In this document: in pieces, positions 36,181-46,638 of the stretch
Layout of the letters: each line of letters begins with the position of its first letter
Position numbering within the stretch: position 1 is the first letter of the stretch
Assembly: GCF_025370935.1 (NCBI RefSeq)
Contig: NC_133476.1
Span: 13,887,643-13,951,642 of the forward strand
Length of the DNA: 64,000 nt
Reading direction: 5' to 3'
Source of the DNA: Choristoneura fumiferana
Lineage: Eukaryota; Arthropoda; Insecta; Lepidoptera; Tortricidae
The notes under the pieces: generated by a model
Seen by the model: only the letters and a program-made list of their open reading frames with translations
Database searches by the model: none
Told to the model about the DNA's origin: nothing
Translations under genes and position numbers: made by a program

Positions 36181-38009
36181 CTACTTGTCAGATAACAAAT
36201 CATTATCTTTATAAAAGTCATCAATTTTACATCTCACCAAATGCAGTGTTACGTTAAAACTGGTTAGCCTTGATGTGAATGCTGCAATATCAGTATCTGC
36301 TTCCATCACTTTAAGCAGTTGGAGAAGTGTTGGAGACAATCTGCAGATAAGCTGAAAGTTAAAAATAAAATTTCAAAATAAATACCAATTTTATTAATGT
36401 TTAAAACTTTCACAATTCTTACTCATACATAACTCATATTCAATCACAACTATTAGCAATAAATAGTAGCTGTGATTTAGTCTCTAAATATGCCTAAACT
36501 GCCTTCTTAGCTCTGTCCTCAGTCTTTTTGTGTTTATCTATTTTATTTCCTAATTTCTTATCCTTTTTCTCCCATTACGGCCTTATTGTTAATTTATATT
36601 GCTGTTTTATGTTAGTGGTTATGTATTGTATAGTATTGCATGTATGTATTTATATAGTTGTTTCATTTGTATTTATTTTAATGTTATTGATTTTTTTTTT
36701 GTTTTTATTTTCTGTTTCTGTTTCCGCCACCTATTTTTGTAACATATATAATTTCTTGTACCCAAATGGTTGTCTGGAAGAGATCGCTTTTAAGCGATAA
36801 GACCGCCTATTGTCTACCGTGAATCTAAGTGTTTATATTATAAGTTTTTTTACTGCTTTATGGTGTGCAATAAAGAATATTTGTATTGTATTGTATTGTA
36901 AATATATTAGTTATGATTCATCATCATCATGTCAGCCGAAAGGCATCCACTGCTGGACATAGGCCTCTCCCAAGGCTCTCCACTCAGACCGGTCTTGTGC
37001 TTTTCGGATCCACCGCGATCATCACGATCAGTTATGATAATGAAAGACTAATTAGGATGAATTTATAACTTCGCAAAATATTGAATTCTGATGAACCAAG
37101 TGTGTTTATAAGTATAACTCATAATTAATTAAACAGACTTAAGTTTTCATCTTACGGCAAATATTTGCTGTGTGACCCAATTATGGTATTTCTGAACTGA
37201 ACCCTCATAGGCAGTGGTATATATTTTTCTCATATTGACATTGACATTATTAGATCCAAGGCACAATAGTATTTCTTGAAACAAAATCTCGAAGAAACAC
37301 AGTGTTCTGAAAATAAAGGTGAAGTTAGAAAATTTTAATTGTATTCAACTTACGAGGTGTCCATCCAAATAGGCCATTTGATTGCTATGTAGTTTTACAA
37401 TATTACAGGCAACAATAATCTCACCTGTTAAGCCATAACAATCCTTCGGTTGCCACAGGTTTTCCTTTTGAACATTCGTCAAGCATTAATTCTAGTAAAC
37501 AAGATTTGTCTGTCACATGCAGCTTCTTGATTTTCTGAAACAAATATATAAATTATCCTTTGTCTGTTAGCTTTCCATGATTTTAAGAGAAAAAAATAGA
37601 AAAACAAAAGGTTGGCTTACAGTGATATTTCCTTCCATATCATATCTTACTGGAGCAAAAAGTTTACCAAGGCTTTCTGCAAATAAAGAAAAAACAATTC
37701 ATAAAATGATTTTCAATTTCTTTCTTGTTAAATAATAAACAAACATTTAAATCAAGGGCACTAACAGGATACAATTAATGAAAGTTTTTTCGTTGTTAGT
37801 TAAAATTACTGAATTACCATTACATTTTGGAGGTTATAAAACTTACCAACAATTCGTAGTAGTTCAACCGTTGCTTCAAGAAATTTCAGTGCATTAATCC
37901 TACCATTAATAACTGGTGGATAATCTTTCAGATTCTCAAAAGAGTATTTGTGCTCCGTAATAGTGGTGCTTGCCATTTTTTCCACAATAAAGCTATCTTC
38001 AACTTTCAT
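36181..38009 (-). CDS. GLTP: Glycolipid transfer protein (GLTP)
   Basis: GLTP is a cytosolic all-helical protein that moves glycosphingolipids between membranes. Five exons join in frame: 38009-37847, 37676-37621, 37534-37425, 37306-37156 and 36351-36181 (TAG). They give 651 nt, 216 residues (human GLTP has 209). The sugar headgroup recognition site is complete. FAPVRYDMEGNITKIK supplies D67, N71 and K74 (human D48, N52, K55), LLWLNR supplies W107 (human W96) and QKYHNW supplies H151 (human H140). These residues indicate a glycolipid-binding rather than ceramide-phosphate-binding member. The last exon encodes the C-terminal helices. Several in-frame ATGs lie near the start; the first (38009) was chosen. 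Intron 4 carries retroelement tails. Confidence 0.93.
36480..36902 (+). mobile_element. 3' end of a non-LTR retroelement in GLTP intron 4
   Basis: The sequence ends with GTTGTCTGGAAGAGATCGC, TTTTAAGCGATAAGACCGCC, then GTGCAATAAAGAATAT and a run of TTGTA units. This is the usual 3' UTR plus simple-repeat tail of a lepidopteran LINE. A related fragment with ATTGCTGGAATAAGACCGCC lies at about 43578-43640. The coding part is missing. Confidence 0.65.
36919..37032 (-). repeat. LINE 3'-end fragment with (TCA)n
   Basis: TCATCATCATCATGTCAGCC then CATCCACTGCTGGACATAGG and CCTCTCCCAAGG is the reverse complement of the 3' end of the retroelement family also seen at 46639. It is only about 110 bp long, strongly 5'-truncated. 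Confidence 0.7.
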
Positions 38010-38629
38010 TCAATCCAAAATTATTTTAGTTATTTACCTAAAAACAAATAAAATGAAAATGCCTCCTTCATCCCTATTTATATAATTAAAAAGAGGATTG
38101 TTTTTTCGATGAATATTACCAATTACCTATTTAATCTGAATTTGGTATAAATTCGGATTGTAATTTGTTTGGTTTGACATTTGAAAGATAAGGATAGATA
38201 GGAATAGGATACCTAGTAAATTGTACTGTTTTTGACTGACGTTTTTGTTTTTGTCTTTATACTACAACAACAAAGTTCGAATTTGGAACATGTATCGTAT
38301 TCTCCCGCTCACGCTTAGAGTATGTAACAAAAGAGAGAAAGAGGCACAACGATTACTAACTTCGAGTTCGAGTTGAAACTCGAAACTCGAAGTTCGTGTC
38401 GTGCGGTCCCTCTGACACTTAAAGTACAATTCAATAGAATCTGTCAATTTTCTACATATTTAAGACACCGTATCGTGGGCACACTTGATTAAATATGTCC
38501 CTGTTGTTGTAATTATCATCTAAAAGGAATCAAAAAAGAATAATAGTCACATCACAAAGCCTTAGGCAGCCCGGTGTTTATATTAGTATATTTTTTTTTT
38601 TTTTATATTAGTAGGCTGGAAGTGTCTAC
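38010..38629. other. Upstream region of GLTP
   Basis: Probably contains the GLTP promoter, since the first exon is at 38009. At 38330-38440 there is a partial copy of the short palindromic element described at 38940-39062. Otherwise AT-rich. Confidence 0.45.
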
Positions 38630-39278
38630 TAGACATGGGTAATCTCAACTCCGCGAAGTGATCTGACTCACTAGATCCAGCTCCGGTGTCGGTACCGAAT
38701 CCGCTTATTGAATCCGACTCCTTTATTGACTCCGGTTCTTTCGAGCGATTATTAATTTATCTATGGCCGATCCGCCCCGGCTCGGTTCGGTCGGTCGGTG
38801 TCGGTACGGTACTGCGGTGACCGAACTGAAGTACAGATTCGTGAGAGAGAAAGATTCGTTCGTTAGTCCAAGTCCGAGTACCGAACCGAACCGACCAACC
38901 AAACATAGATAATAAGATCCAAGTCCAAGATCCGATCCGCAGGGCTACTACGAAACTCCAAAATCGAAGTTCGTGTCGTGCGGTCCCTCTGACACTTATA
39001 CTATTTAATACGAGAGCGAGAGGGACGGTACGATACGAACTTCGAGTTTCGTAGTAGCCCTGCCGATCCGATCCGAGCCGAGCGAGAGCGAAAGCAGACG
39101 GACGGAGCGAGTCAGTGTGAGTGAGCGTGACGGCGATCACGAGCGAGGCGAGCCGCTCGATCCAGTCGGAGTTAGTAACTCCGGAGTCAATAAGATTTGA
39201 AAGGAGTCATTAAGGGATTCGGATCCGCTTGAGGATCTGACTCTTTTGAATCTTCAGATCCGGATTTACCCACCTCTA
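38630..39278. mobile_element. hAT-like element, 649 bp, with 8-bp target duplication
   Basis: The element starts TAGACATGGGTAA and ends TTACCCACCTCTA (imperfect terminal inverted repeats), and both sides carry the identical 8-bp duplication GTGTCTAC (38622-38629 and 39279-39286). An 8-bp duplication with short terminal repeats points to the hAT superfamily. The body is rich in TCCGAC and CCGA words and carries no transposase, so it is non-autonomous. A second element is nested inside at 38940-39062. Confidence 0.88.
38940..39062. mobile_element. Nested 123-bp palindromic hAT-like MITE
   Basis: The ends CAGGGCTACTACGAAACTC and GAGTTTCGTAGTAGCCCTG are perfect 19-bp inverted repeats. The flanks are identical 8-bp duplications CCGATCCG (38932-38939 and 39063-39070). 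Inner arms (GAAGTTCGTGTCGTGCGGTC and GGTACGATACGAACTTCGAG) pair as well. Further copies or parts lie at 48509-48638, 39300-39395 and 38330-38440. Confidence 0.9.
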
Positions 39279-39299
39279 GTGTCTACAGGATTGTCAGAT

Positions 39300-39395
39300 T
39301 CTATTGAATTGGAGTTTACACTATTTAATACGAGAGTGAGAGGGATGGCACGATACAAACTTTGAGTTTCGAGTTTCATAGTAGCCCTGCTGCTG
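39300..39395. repeat. Half copy of the palindromic MITE
   Basis: ACTATTTAATACGAGAG through GTTTCATAGTAGCCCTGC matches the right half of the 123-bp MITE. The adjoining GTCAGATTCTATTGAATTG also occurs inverted at about 38427-38447, so two fragments face each other around the hAT-like element. Confidence 0.65.
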
Positions 39396-39755
39396 ACACT
39401 AAACCACAGATAATTTTGTAGTTTTTACACCGCTTAAAATTTCAGATTTTAAAAACTTTTGCAATACTTACTGACAAAATTCAAAATTAAAAAACTGTTA
39501 CTACACTACACGGTCCGAAATTCGCTTCTTTCAGACCCAAAATGGGTTTGGTAGATCTCGTTTATCTATTTTTACGATGGTTTAACATTGGTAAGATAGT
39601 GATAACCGTAAGTGAATTATAGTTTATAGTTAAGAGTTTAGATTCCTTAGTTTATAATAACGCTACAACGTACCTTTTGGTTTGATGCATCACACCCGAC
39701 GCATAATTTATACAATTGCTTATCGTTTATACTACAAGATTAATATTAATAAATA

Positions 39756-39761
39756 TTTATT
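39756..39761 (-). terminator. Candidate poly(A) signal of the metallopeptidase gene
   Basis: TTTATT on the plus strand reads AATAAA on the minus strand, 100 bp beyond the stop codon at 39861. Distance and strand are right for the mRNA end. Confidence 0.5.
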
Positions 39762-39860
39762 GGATTCTTTTAAAGAATGTTTTAGGTTTATAATTATCTT
39801 TATCACTTATTGTCAAACTTGATAACTTTTCGATTCTTTTCTTTTCTTTTTTCTTTAAGC

Positions 39861-41776
39861 CTAATACGAAAGGGTTTGTTTCAGCACGTTTCCCAGGTCA
39901 TCTTCAACCACTATTGTCAAAACTTTGCTTTTGGGCGAAAAGGTAAAAGGCACCAAAAATCTCTTTTCGGGCAAGAGATCAGTAAATTCATATGAATCTA
40001 AAACCATTCCATTTGAATCATCTCTTACTTCGACAATTCTTATTCCAGCAGTTGATATAATCATCATCTTGTTTTTATCAAACTTTAAATATCTTGTGAT
40101 CGCTTGTCTTTCTCTGCCATACTCGTTATTGAACCATCTGTGATATGATAAAAGCACTGCGCAATTTCTTGTCCAATAAATGCTGTCGTTTCCATTAGTT
40201 CGACTGATGTTCTTTCGTGAATCTGACATTCTATTTGAAATATTTGAATACACACTGGATGGCCTGGTAATGGGCGTAACATTTGGGCTTCTTCTGATGA
40301 TATCAGACTTTGACATAGCAGCGAAGTTTCCTAATGTTGTTTTACTTCTTGGTCCTAATACTCTAAGTGGTTCAGCAACATTCATCGTTACACTTATATT
40401 ACGCTGAAGAGAAACCGTCGAATGTTGTACGGGTTTCCCGTTGAAATTATTGCTATTGTCATTAGCTTTAGCAGATTTTTTTTCTCCAACTATAAATACT
40501 CTGTCAATGTGATCAAAACCTCTTCCCATTATACCATCCTTGGTATGACCGAGATCAAAAGTATGTCCTAGTTCATGGAAAACAGATCCCAACGTTGTTG
40601 CAAAACATCCGCCTAATGTGCCACGGTATCCACTATCATCCATAAATCGACGAGTATTTACAGGCGCTGTATCTTGGAACATAGAAATAATCTCTTCCAC
40701 TGATGTCGGCCATGTATATAAGCATGCGGTTCCAAACAATGCAAGACCTCCACCACCAAGAGCTGCGTAGGCTTCAGTCAAATAAACAATCTCATCATGT
40801 GTCATGGGTTTGTCAACATCGGTGCCTTTGAATCTTGTACAAGATATAAATGCTAAGAATTTCCTCTCATTGCTACCCAAGTCCGATAACATGAGTTCTC
40901 GTCCAAAATGTGCCCACAAATCAGCTTGTTTCATTTTTCTTGCCTTATTTACGTTTAAATTGCTTCGAAATACTATGCATTCTGGGCTTTTTGTGTTGAC
41001 TTCATGTTCTAATTGAAATGTTTTTCTCCCGAAACCACTTTCAAAGAGTTTCTCCGCTGTTAGGCTTTGAATAAGCTTAGCGCCAATCGTTATGCGAGAA
41101 CAAGCGCTTTCCACAGAATTGTCAATATTAGGAGGACTTTGGAAAAATCCATCATGACCTTGACATATTATGTAAACTGGAGTTACTCTTAAATTTGTTC
41201 TTCGCGGTGTATAATCTAACAACAGAGTTTTGCGTTGTTGTCCAGTGTATTCAAAGTCAATTATGTTTTCACCTTTCCTCAAATCAATTAAGGCTTTGAA
41301 TTCTCCGTTGTATATTATCCATTCTGATGTTTGTTTAACTCCACCATTTGTAACGGTGCATATTATTTTGTCGCGGTTATTAGCATTGCCTCTTGTTATA
41401 ATACCTTTGATTACAACTAGGGAATAGTTAACTGTGTCCCCATATTGAAAATTTATTATGAATATAGACGAGTTGTTTTCATTTTTGTTGTCTTCGTTTA
41501 TCCGGTTGTCCATTACCTGAAATGGATTTTAATCAAAGTTTAATTCAAATCACAACAGTAAGTACTTCTTTTCTCTCTTGCAGTTGAGTTCTTCGTTTCT
41601 TAATTGGTTTAAACGTCAAGCTTGTTAGCAGAACTCAAACATTGTAAAGATGATGAATCTAGAGTGTACACAATAAGTAGATCACGTTGATTATAAAACC
41701 GCTTTATCTCGCTAGTTACACTTGAAAGGTCGCCGTAAATGAATACTTTTCGCACGTAATAACAGTGACTCACCAT
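39861..41776 (-). CDS. Putative zinc metallopeptidase (HELGHTFDLGH)
   Basis: The long exon 41516-39861 is open for about 550 codons and ends with TAG. HELGHTFDLGH (residues 313-323 counted from ATG 41513) is a complete HExxHxxxxxH zinc site with catalytic Glu. A following GIMGRGFDHIDRVF contains a methionine that may act as the Met-turn. The layout resembles the uncharacterised eukaryotic peptidase family typified by yeast YIL108W (Pfam Metallopep). I assign it by memory of that motif, with no search. No signal peptide is seen, so it is probably intracellular. A clean acceptor (TTTCAG) at 41517 precedes GTA ATG. A donor (ATG|GTGAGT) lies at 41773, and joining the two gives ATG GTA ATG in frame. 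The start codon is therefore likely ATG 41776-41774 on the last three bases of exon 1, with ATG 41513 as the alternative. The product would be about 552 residues. Substrate unknown. Confidence 0.85.
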
Positions 41777-41995
41777 GATGCGGTTAGCGTGTAGCGCGCA
41801 GAGCCGGCGCGGCGAGAGGACTGCGGAGTGCGGGTGTGGGTGGCACGGCTGCGCGCGGGTTCCTCGCTCCGCGAGTACGCGCCTCCGTTCCTCCTCACTT
41901 CCTGCTCTGAATGCTCACACGGTCGCTGTGCGCATGCCCGCTGATGCAGACCGCCGCCGCGCCGCGCGGTAACGATTGCTGCCCATCAGACAGGT
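41777..41995 (-). promoter_or_regulatory. GC-rich 5' UTR and promoter of the metallopeptidase gene
   Basis: This 220-bp island is strongly GC- and CpG-rich (for example GCGCAGAGCCGGCGCGGCG) and borders the predicted first exon on its upstream side. Such islands in AT-rich insect DNA often mark first exons and promoters. The transcription start cannot be placed. Confidence 0.5.
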
Positions 41996-42608
41996 ACGCG
42001 ACTGGCTGTCTCCGACGCTAAGAGGGAAATTTGAACGATGCAACAAAACAAACGCAAATGCAACAACGTCATTTATCAAATGGCGCTTTCGTTTCTCGTA
42101 TTTGAGATTTAGGATGCTCTTTTTAGAGCAGCCTTTTAGTGTCTAGATCATAGGTAGGTTATTCCATTAGTTACCTACTTGTTGTATAGAATAAAATAAC
42201 TTTGATGTAATCTTGTAAAACCCATAAAAATGCAATAAATGAATTATTATGAATCGTTGACGAGGCACATTACAGACACTTTTCGGTCGCCATCGTTCAC
42301 ACTTCGTTGATCGCATTACCTAGGTATCTACAGAGTTTCATTTATTTCTTGCCTGAGGCTTCTCTAGTGTCTAATGGTTGACTTGATGAAACCGCTAAAA
42401 TACTTAAATCTTTAATATTCACCCACTACGTTCCACTCTAATTATCTACCTACATCCGTTAGTTAAATTTCAGTCAAGTATGTTAGTATTTTAGTTGTAA
42501 CGTCATTAAAAAAAACGATATTTATTCTCACTGTTCCCTCTTCTTCTAAGATGTACCTATCCTAATTCCTTTACTAATCAATTATTATATATTTTATATC
42601 GAATTCTC

Positions 42609-43096
42609 GGCTCAGGATGACATGGTCCACAGTTCCATTTCGTCACCCTAAATTGTCCACAATGCCATTTTTGTCGTCAGCCTACAATTCTTAAATCGTC
42701 ACCTTCCTAACTCGTCCACTTTCTGATATCGTCAATATCGTCATTTTGTCTACATTCCTATTTCGACCACAGTGCCAACTCGTCCACTTTATTTTATCGA
42801 CCACAGTAGGTACTACTTGGTCAGCAGTGCCAATAACTCGTCCACATTTACCAGAAGTGTCTCAATGAACGGTGCAATTAATGTTGACGAGTTGGCACTG
42901 TGGTGTAAATAGGAATGTTGACGAGTTAGCACTGAGTCCAAATAAGAATGTTGACGAGTTGGTACTGTGGCCCACGTAAGAAAACGGACAAGATAGGAAA
43001 GTGACGATATAGGATTATTGGCGTACCAAATAGTATATAGACTATATGAGAATGAGGACGAAATGGGATTGATTGTGGACGAAGTCATCCTGAGCC
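42609..43096. mobile_element. Fold-back element, 488 bp, with 8-bp target duplication
   Basis: Perfect terminal inverted repeats GGCTCAGGATGAC/GTCATCCTGAGCC are flanked by the identical 8-bp duplication GAATTCTC (42601-42608 and 43097-43104). The two arms are built from short degenerate words around CGTCCAC and TGCCA on the left and their complements (GACGAGTTGGCACTGTGG) on the right. The right arm has three units of 33-34 bp beginning AATGTTGACGAGTT (42880, 42914, 42947). No coding. The duplication length suggests hAT transposase. Confidence 0.88.
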
Positions 43097-43338
43097 GAAT
43101 TCTCTTCCTGTGCATGGTTTTTAGAAAAGTGAAATTGTTCCTATTTTAAAAACCTTCTCAATGTAGGTGTACCTATTATTTGTCTCTATACTTCCCTCCC
43201 TGTTATTTTTCGTTTTATTTATTTTATTTTCGCAACATTAACTCTTTTCTTAAATATGTCTCTTTCGCATTTGTTCAGTGATATTTTACGTACCTGCCAG
43301 TGTATGCATTGATGTATTTGTATATATGCCTGTATGTA

Positions 43339-43443
43339 TAGTCGAACAAATTGAATCATGACCCAGGGGATTGTCAAGGAAATTTTAGTGAAATTGATTA
43401 TTATAAGGTTCCACCCTGGGTCATGATTCAATTTGTTCGACTG
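43339..43443. mobile_element. Hairpin MITE flanked by TA
   Basis: The arm GTCGAACAAATTGAATCATG then ACCCAGG (43341-43367) is the exact complement of the right arm ending TTCGAC at 43441. Both sides carry TA dinucleotides, as for Tc1/mariner insertions. The loop is about 45 bp. Confidence 0.85.
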
Positions 43444-44614
43444 TACCGACTTATATTTTATACATTACTTTACACATTATTTTATACATTATTTGTACTT
43501 ATTTTTACATTTTGGTTTTTCATATCTCGCCTGTCTACTTTTAACGTATTTTTTTGACTACTTATATGTATATCAATACGATTGTCTGAATGAGATTGCT
43601 GGAATAAGACCGCCTATTATTATCTACCCTTTTTTCACGACGTGAAAATGCTTTATATATACCTTCCGTGGAAACTTATGAGGGGCTCTCTCTCAGGTCT
43701 CAGTTATGGGATCGACATTCGGCCGATTCTGATGCTAAAATCTGCTGATCTTTTTTTAAGCTTAGTATAATACGAACGAACATGGATTTCGAAGCGCATA
43801 CATAGTATGGAATGTTTTTGTTTGTTCCACGTAGATTCTGGCTTTGTCTGTTCCAGTTCGTTCAAGGTGAATAACAAAATGAACGTAGGCTGAATATAAT
43901 AACGAACCACTTCTCTTAACCACACGTTTCCTTTGTTTGTCTAGATCAGTGGTTCCGAGCCTAGGGGTAATTACCCTCGCGGGAGTAAATCAGCTATTCT
44001 CTGGGGTATTAAAGAACCTAATAATTAAGACCTAATCTAATTAAATACCTAGATAATGATAGATCGCAGCTCAGTAAGTACCTACCACAGGTGGCATCTC
44101 TTTCTAGCTGTTATTTTTACTTATTCCATTGTTAAAAAAAGTTACGAGAGTTTACAGATGGGATTTCGGGAATTTGAGAAACACCATTTAAAAAATCATA
44201 TCTCCAAAAACCGTGAGTGAACCTTAGGACCCAAGGTCCAAGGGTGAAAAGATAGCAAATGCCCCAACAATATCCCAAAAAAATTTGACGACCCCGAACA
44301 CCCTGCATGTATAGGTAAAGGAAGGAGTTGGTCTACCAAAATGGCTAAACCCTGTTTTGTTGATGTACCTACCTACGTAGTTAATGCTTGACTATAAACC
44401 TTTATTAAGTCAATAAGGTTAAAGTTTACGAGGTAAAAGGGTAGGTAATACGGTCATTTTGTGAGCACTGTGGCCTTCGTCAATATTGACTTCGTCGAAT
44501 AAAACACTGGCTTTCAAACATGAGGGCTTAGGATAAATGTTTGCGTGTGGTATCGATCCTGTGATGGGTTTGCTTTGCCCATAAAGTTTTCACCATCTTA
44601 CTCCCCAGTTTTAG

Positions 44615-44760
44615 CCCCCGACGCAAAAACGAGGGGTGTTATAAGTTTGACGCCATTGTCTGTCTGTCTGTCGGCAGCTTCGTAGCTCTCAAACGGTTGA
44701 ACCGATTCCAATTCGACGGATTTGATGGATCGACCGTGAAAGCCAGTTTCTTTGCTAAGT
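44615..44760 (+). repeat. Dispersed repeat fragment
   Basis: TTAGCCCCCGACGCAAAAAC, GAGGGGTGTTATAAGTTTGA, a short TCTG run and CAAACGGTTGAACCGATTCC form a block widespread in lepidopteran genomes. No ends could be defined. Confidence 0.5.
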
Positions 44761-45480
44761 GCAGTTCTTTTCTAAGTTAGATAAGATTTGAATTACATAT
44801 TTTTAAGACTGTTTTTTTTCTCTACATTTAATATTTTGTAGAGCAATCATTCTGCTGATAAAAAAATATAAGTAACAAAAATTCCTATTATACCTATTGT
44901 GGTAACTAAGCAAAGCTGTATTGTACCTACTCATACATGATTATATAAAAATAATTTAATTTCCATGAACACCTCAGAATTTGAAGTTTTATTTTGTCTT
45001 ATTATAAGTTACTTATTTAGAAAGAATTTCAACGTATTAACCACAAAATTACAATAAGTACTATCTTTAAAAATTGAAGACATATTTTTTTTCGTTATCT
45101 TATTAGGACTTTACCAGCCTTATTTTTACTCGACTACGGCAAAGCCAAAGGAAGAGTAATGATTTTAGCAGTCTATGTATGTTTGTATTTATGTATGTTC
45201 CACCGCAGCATCAAGACTACTCGTTCGATTTTAATAAATAAGGTGTCAATCGATTCGTTATTAACAACTCGAATCTAAAGACCCAACAAAACATAGATTC
45301 TCCCTTGTTTGTATGATCTGAGTAACAAACCAATACTGAATCCAAACAAACCAAAAGTAAGCATCAACTAACGAGGTGATGATAATTTCTGTAAAATCGC
45401 CATGTAGAAATGTTGGTTTGTGAAACAGCGCCATCTAGTTTTTGGGAAAACTTCGAGAAAGTGAAGCCGCGCTTGCATGC

Positions 45481-45907
45481 AATGAGGGCTATCGCGAATG
45501 AATTCGCCGCTAGAGGCGCTAGTGTAGCGTGAGGTCTCCGAAATGTCAAATCTCATAGTTTTTAGGTGAGCTACGCGGGTTTATTTATAATTAGAATAAT
45601 TTTGTGCATATTTTGAAATATCTGAAATTAATTATGGCAAATATGCGTTCCGGGGAAATTAATGTCTGTGTTTTGAGACAGTTTTGTCTTTCGAAAACCT
45701 TTGTCCTCCCTTTTTTCCGAACAAAACAGGGACTATGCAACACTGTGGCATGCTCGATATTTATATGGTACGGTTTTAAGGTGTATTAAATATGATTTTA
45801 ATCTAAACTTTGTTTTCACACCCGTAATAACAGACTTTGAAAGCCATACTTAAAAACCTCACGCAACAGTGCGCCATCTAGTGAGACAAAAAACGATAGC
45901 CCTCATT
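45481..45907 (-). mobile_element. TIR element AATGAGGGCTATCG, copy 2 (427 bp)
   Basis: The copy has the same 14-bp perfect termini as 34402-34799 but is oppositely oriented. Flanks TTGCATGC and TTGCACAC agree at 6 of 8 positions, which may be a decayed 8-bp target duplication. This is the more complete copy; the segment next to its left end (GCCGCTAGAGGCGCTAG) is missing from copy 1. Confidence 0.85.
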
Positions 45908-45974
45908 TTGCACACATGTTTCTTAAATGACGTAAATGGGCTAAAAAGGGATTTTTGGAAATTCGTTCCTAAGG

Positions 45975-46060
45975 ATTTTTTTATATGATAGGGGAAACGA
46001 GCAGGCGGATCACCCGATGAAAAGCAATAACTGCCGCCCATGGACAAGTCCCATAATATA
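45975..46060 (-). repeat. SINE-like tail in reverse orientation
   Basis: GAAACGAGCAGGCGGATCAC to AACTGCCGCCCATGGACA is the reverse complement of the family seen at 53950-54065 and 60393-60490. Confidence 0.6.
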
Positions 46061-46638
46061 AATTTGAGTTATTGATGCATGAGAGGGAGAAAGTTTCTAT
46101 GAAACTTCATTTTTCGAAATCATTGGCATGTGTGCAGCCTTCTCATTCTGAGTCGATAACAGCGCCTAGCATATATGTAACGGCAACGCAACGTAGTGTA
46201 AATTTTATCTTGTTCTGAATTAGGCGTATGTACTGTAATTTTAGTTCAAAAGCGGTTTTAGTCTATCTGCGATGTCGTAGATGTCGACACATAGGTAGTT
46301 CTTTATATGATTTTTAGTTAACAAGTTCACTAAGCATATTACGCTAAGCATATAAGACACTCAGACGGCGGGAAGTGACTTTGATATGTACAGCATTATA
46401 CTACGTAAAGAAAGATAGTTAAGTCATGAGTCATTGTAAAACCTTTTCACACTACCAATGTCGTTATTTCATGTGTTGTTATAAGTTTCCCAAAAGTTCA
46501 CGGTTAAAGTGGGTGCTCTACAATCCTGGCAATAATACGCTGTAATATGATAAGCACTTAACTTAGTGTGATAATGCTAATAATGTACCTTTACGAGGGC
46601 GTGATAGGTCTATAACCATAAATAAAATGAAAAAAAGT

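Noticed and set aside
38757..39140. Minus-strand open frame of 127 codons
   Set aside because: Lies wholly within the hAT-like element and its nested MITE; the frame comes from repetitive CCGA-type sequence.
41775..41972. Plus-strand open frame of 65 codons in the GC-rich island
   Set aside because: Better explained as promoter and 5' UTR of the minus-strand metallopeptidase gene.
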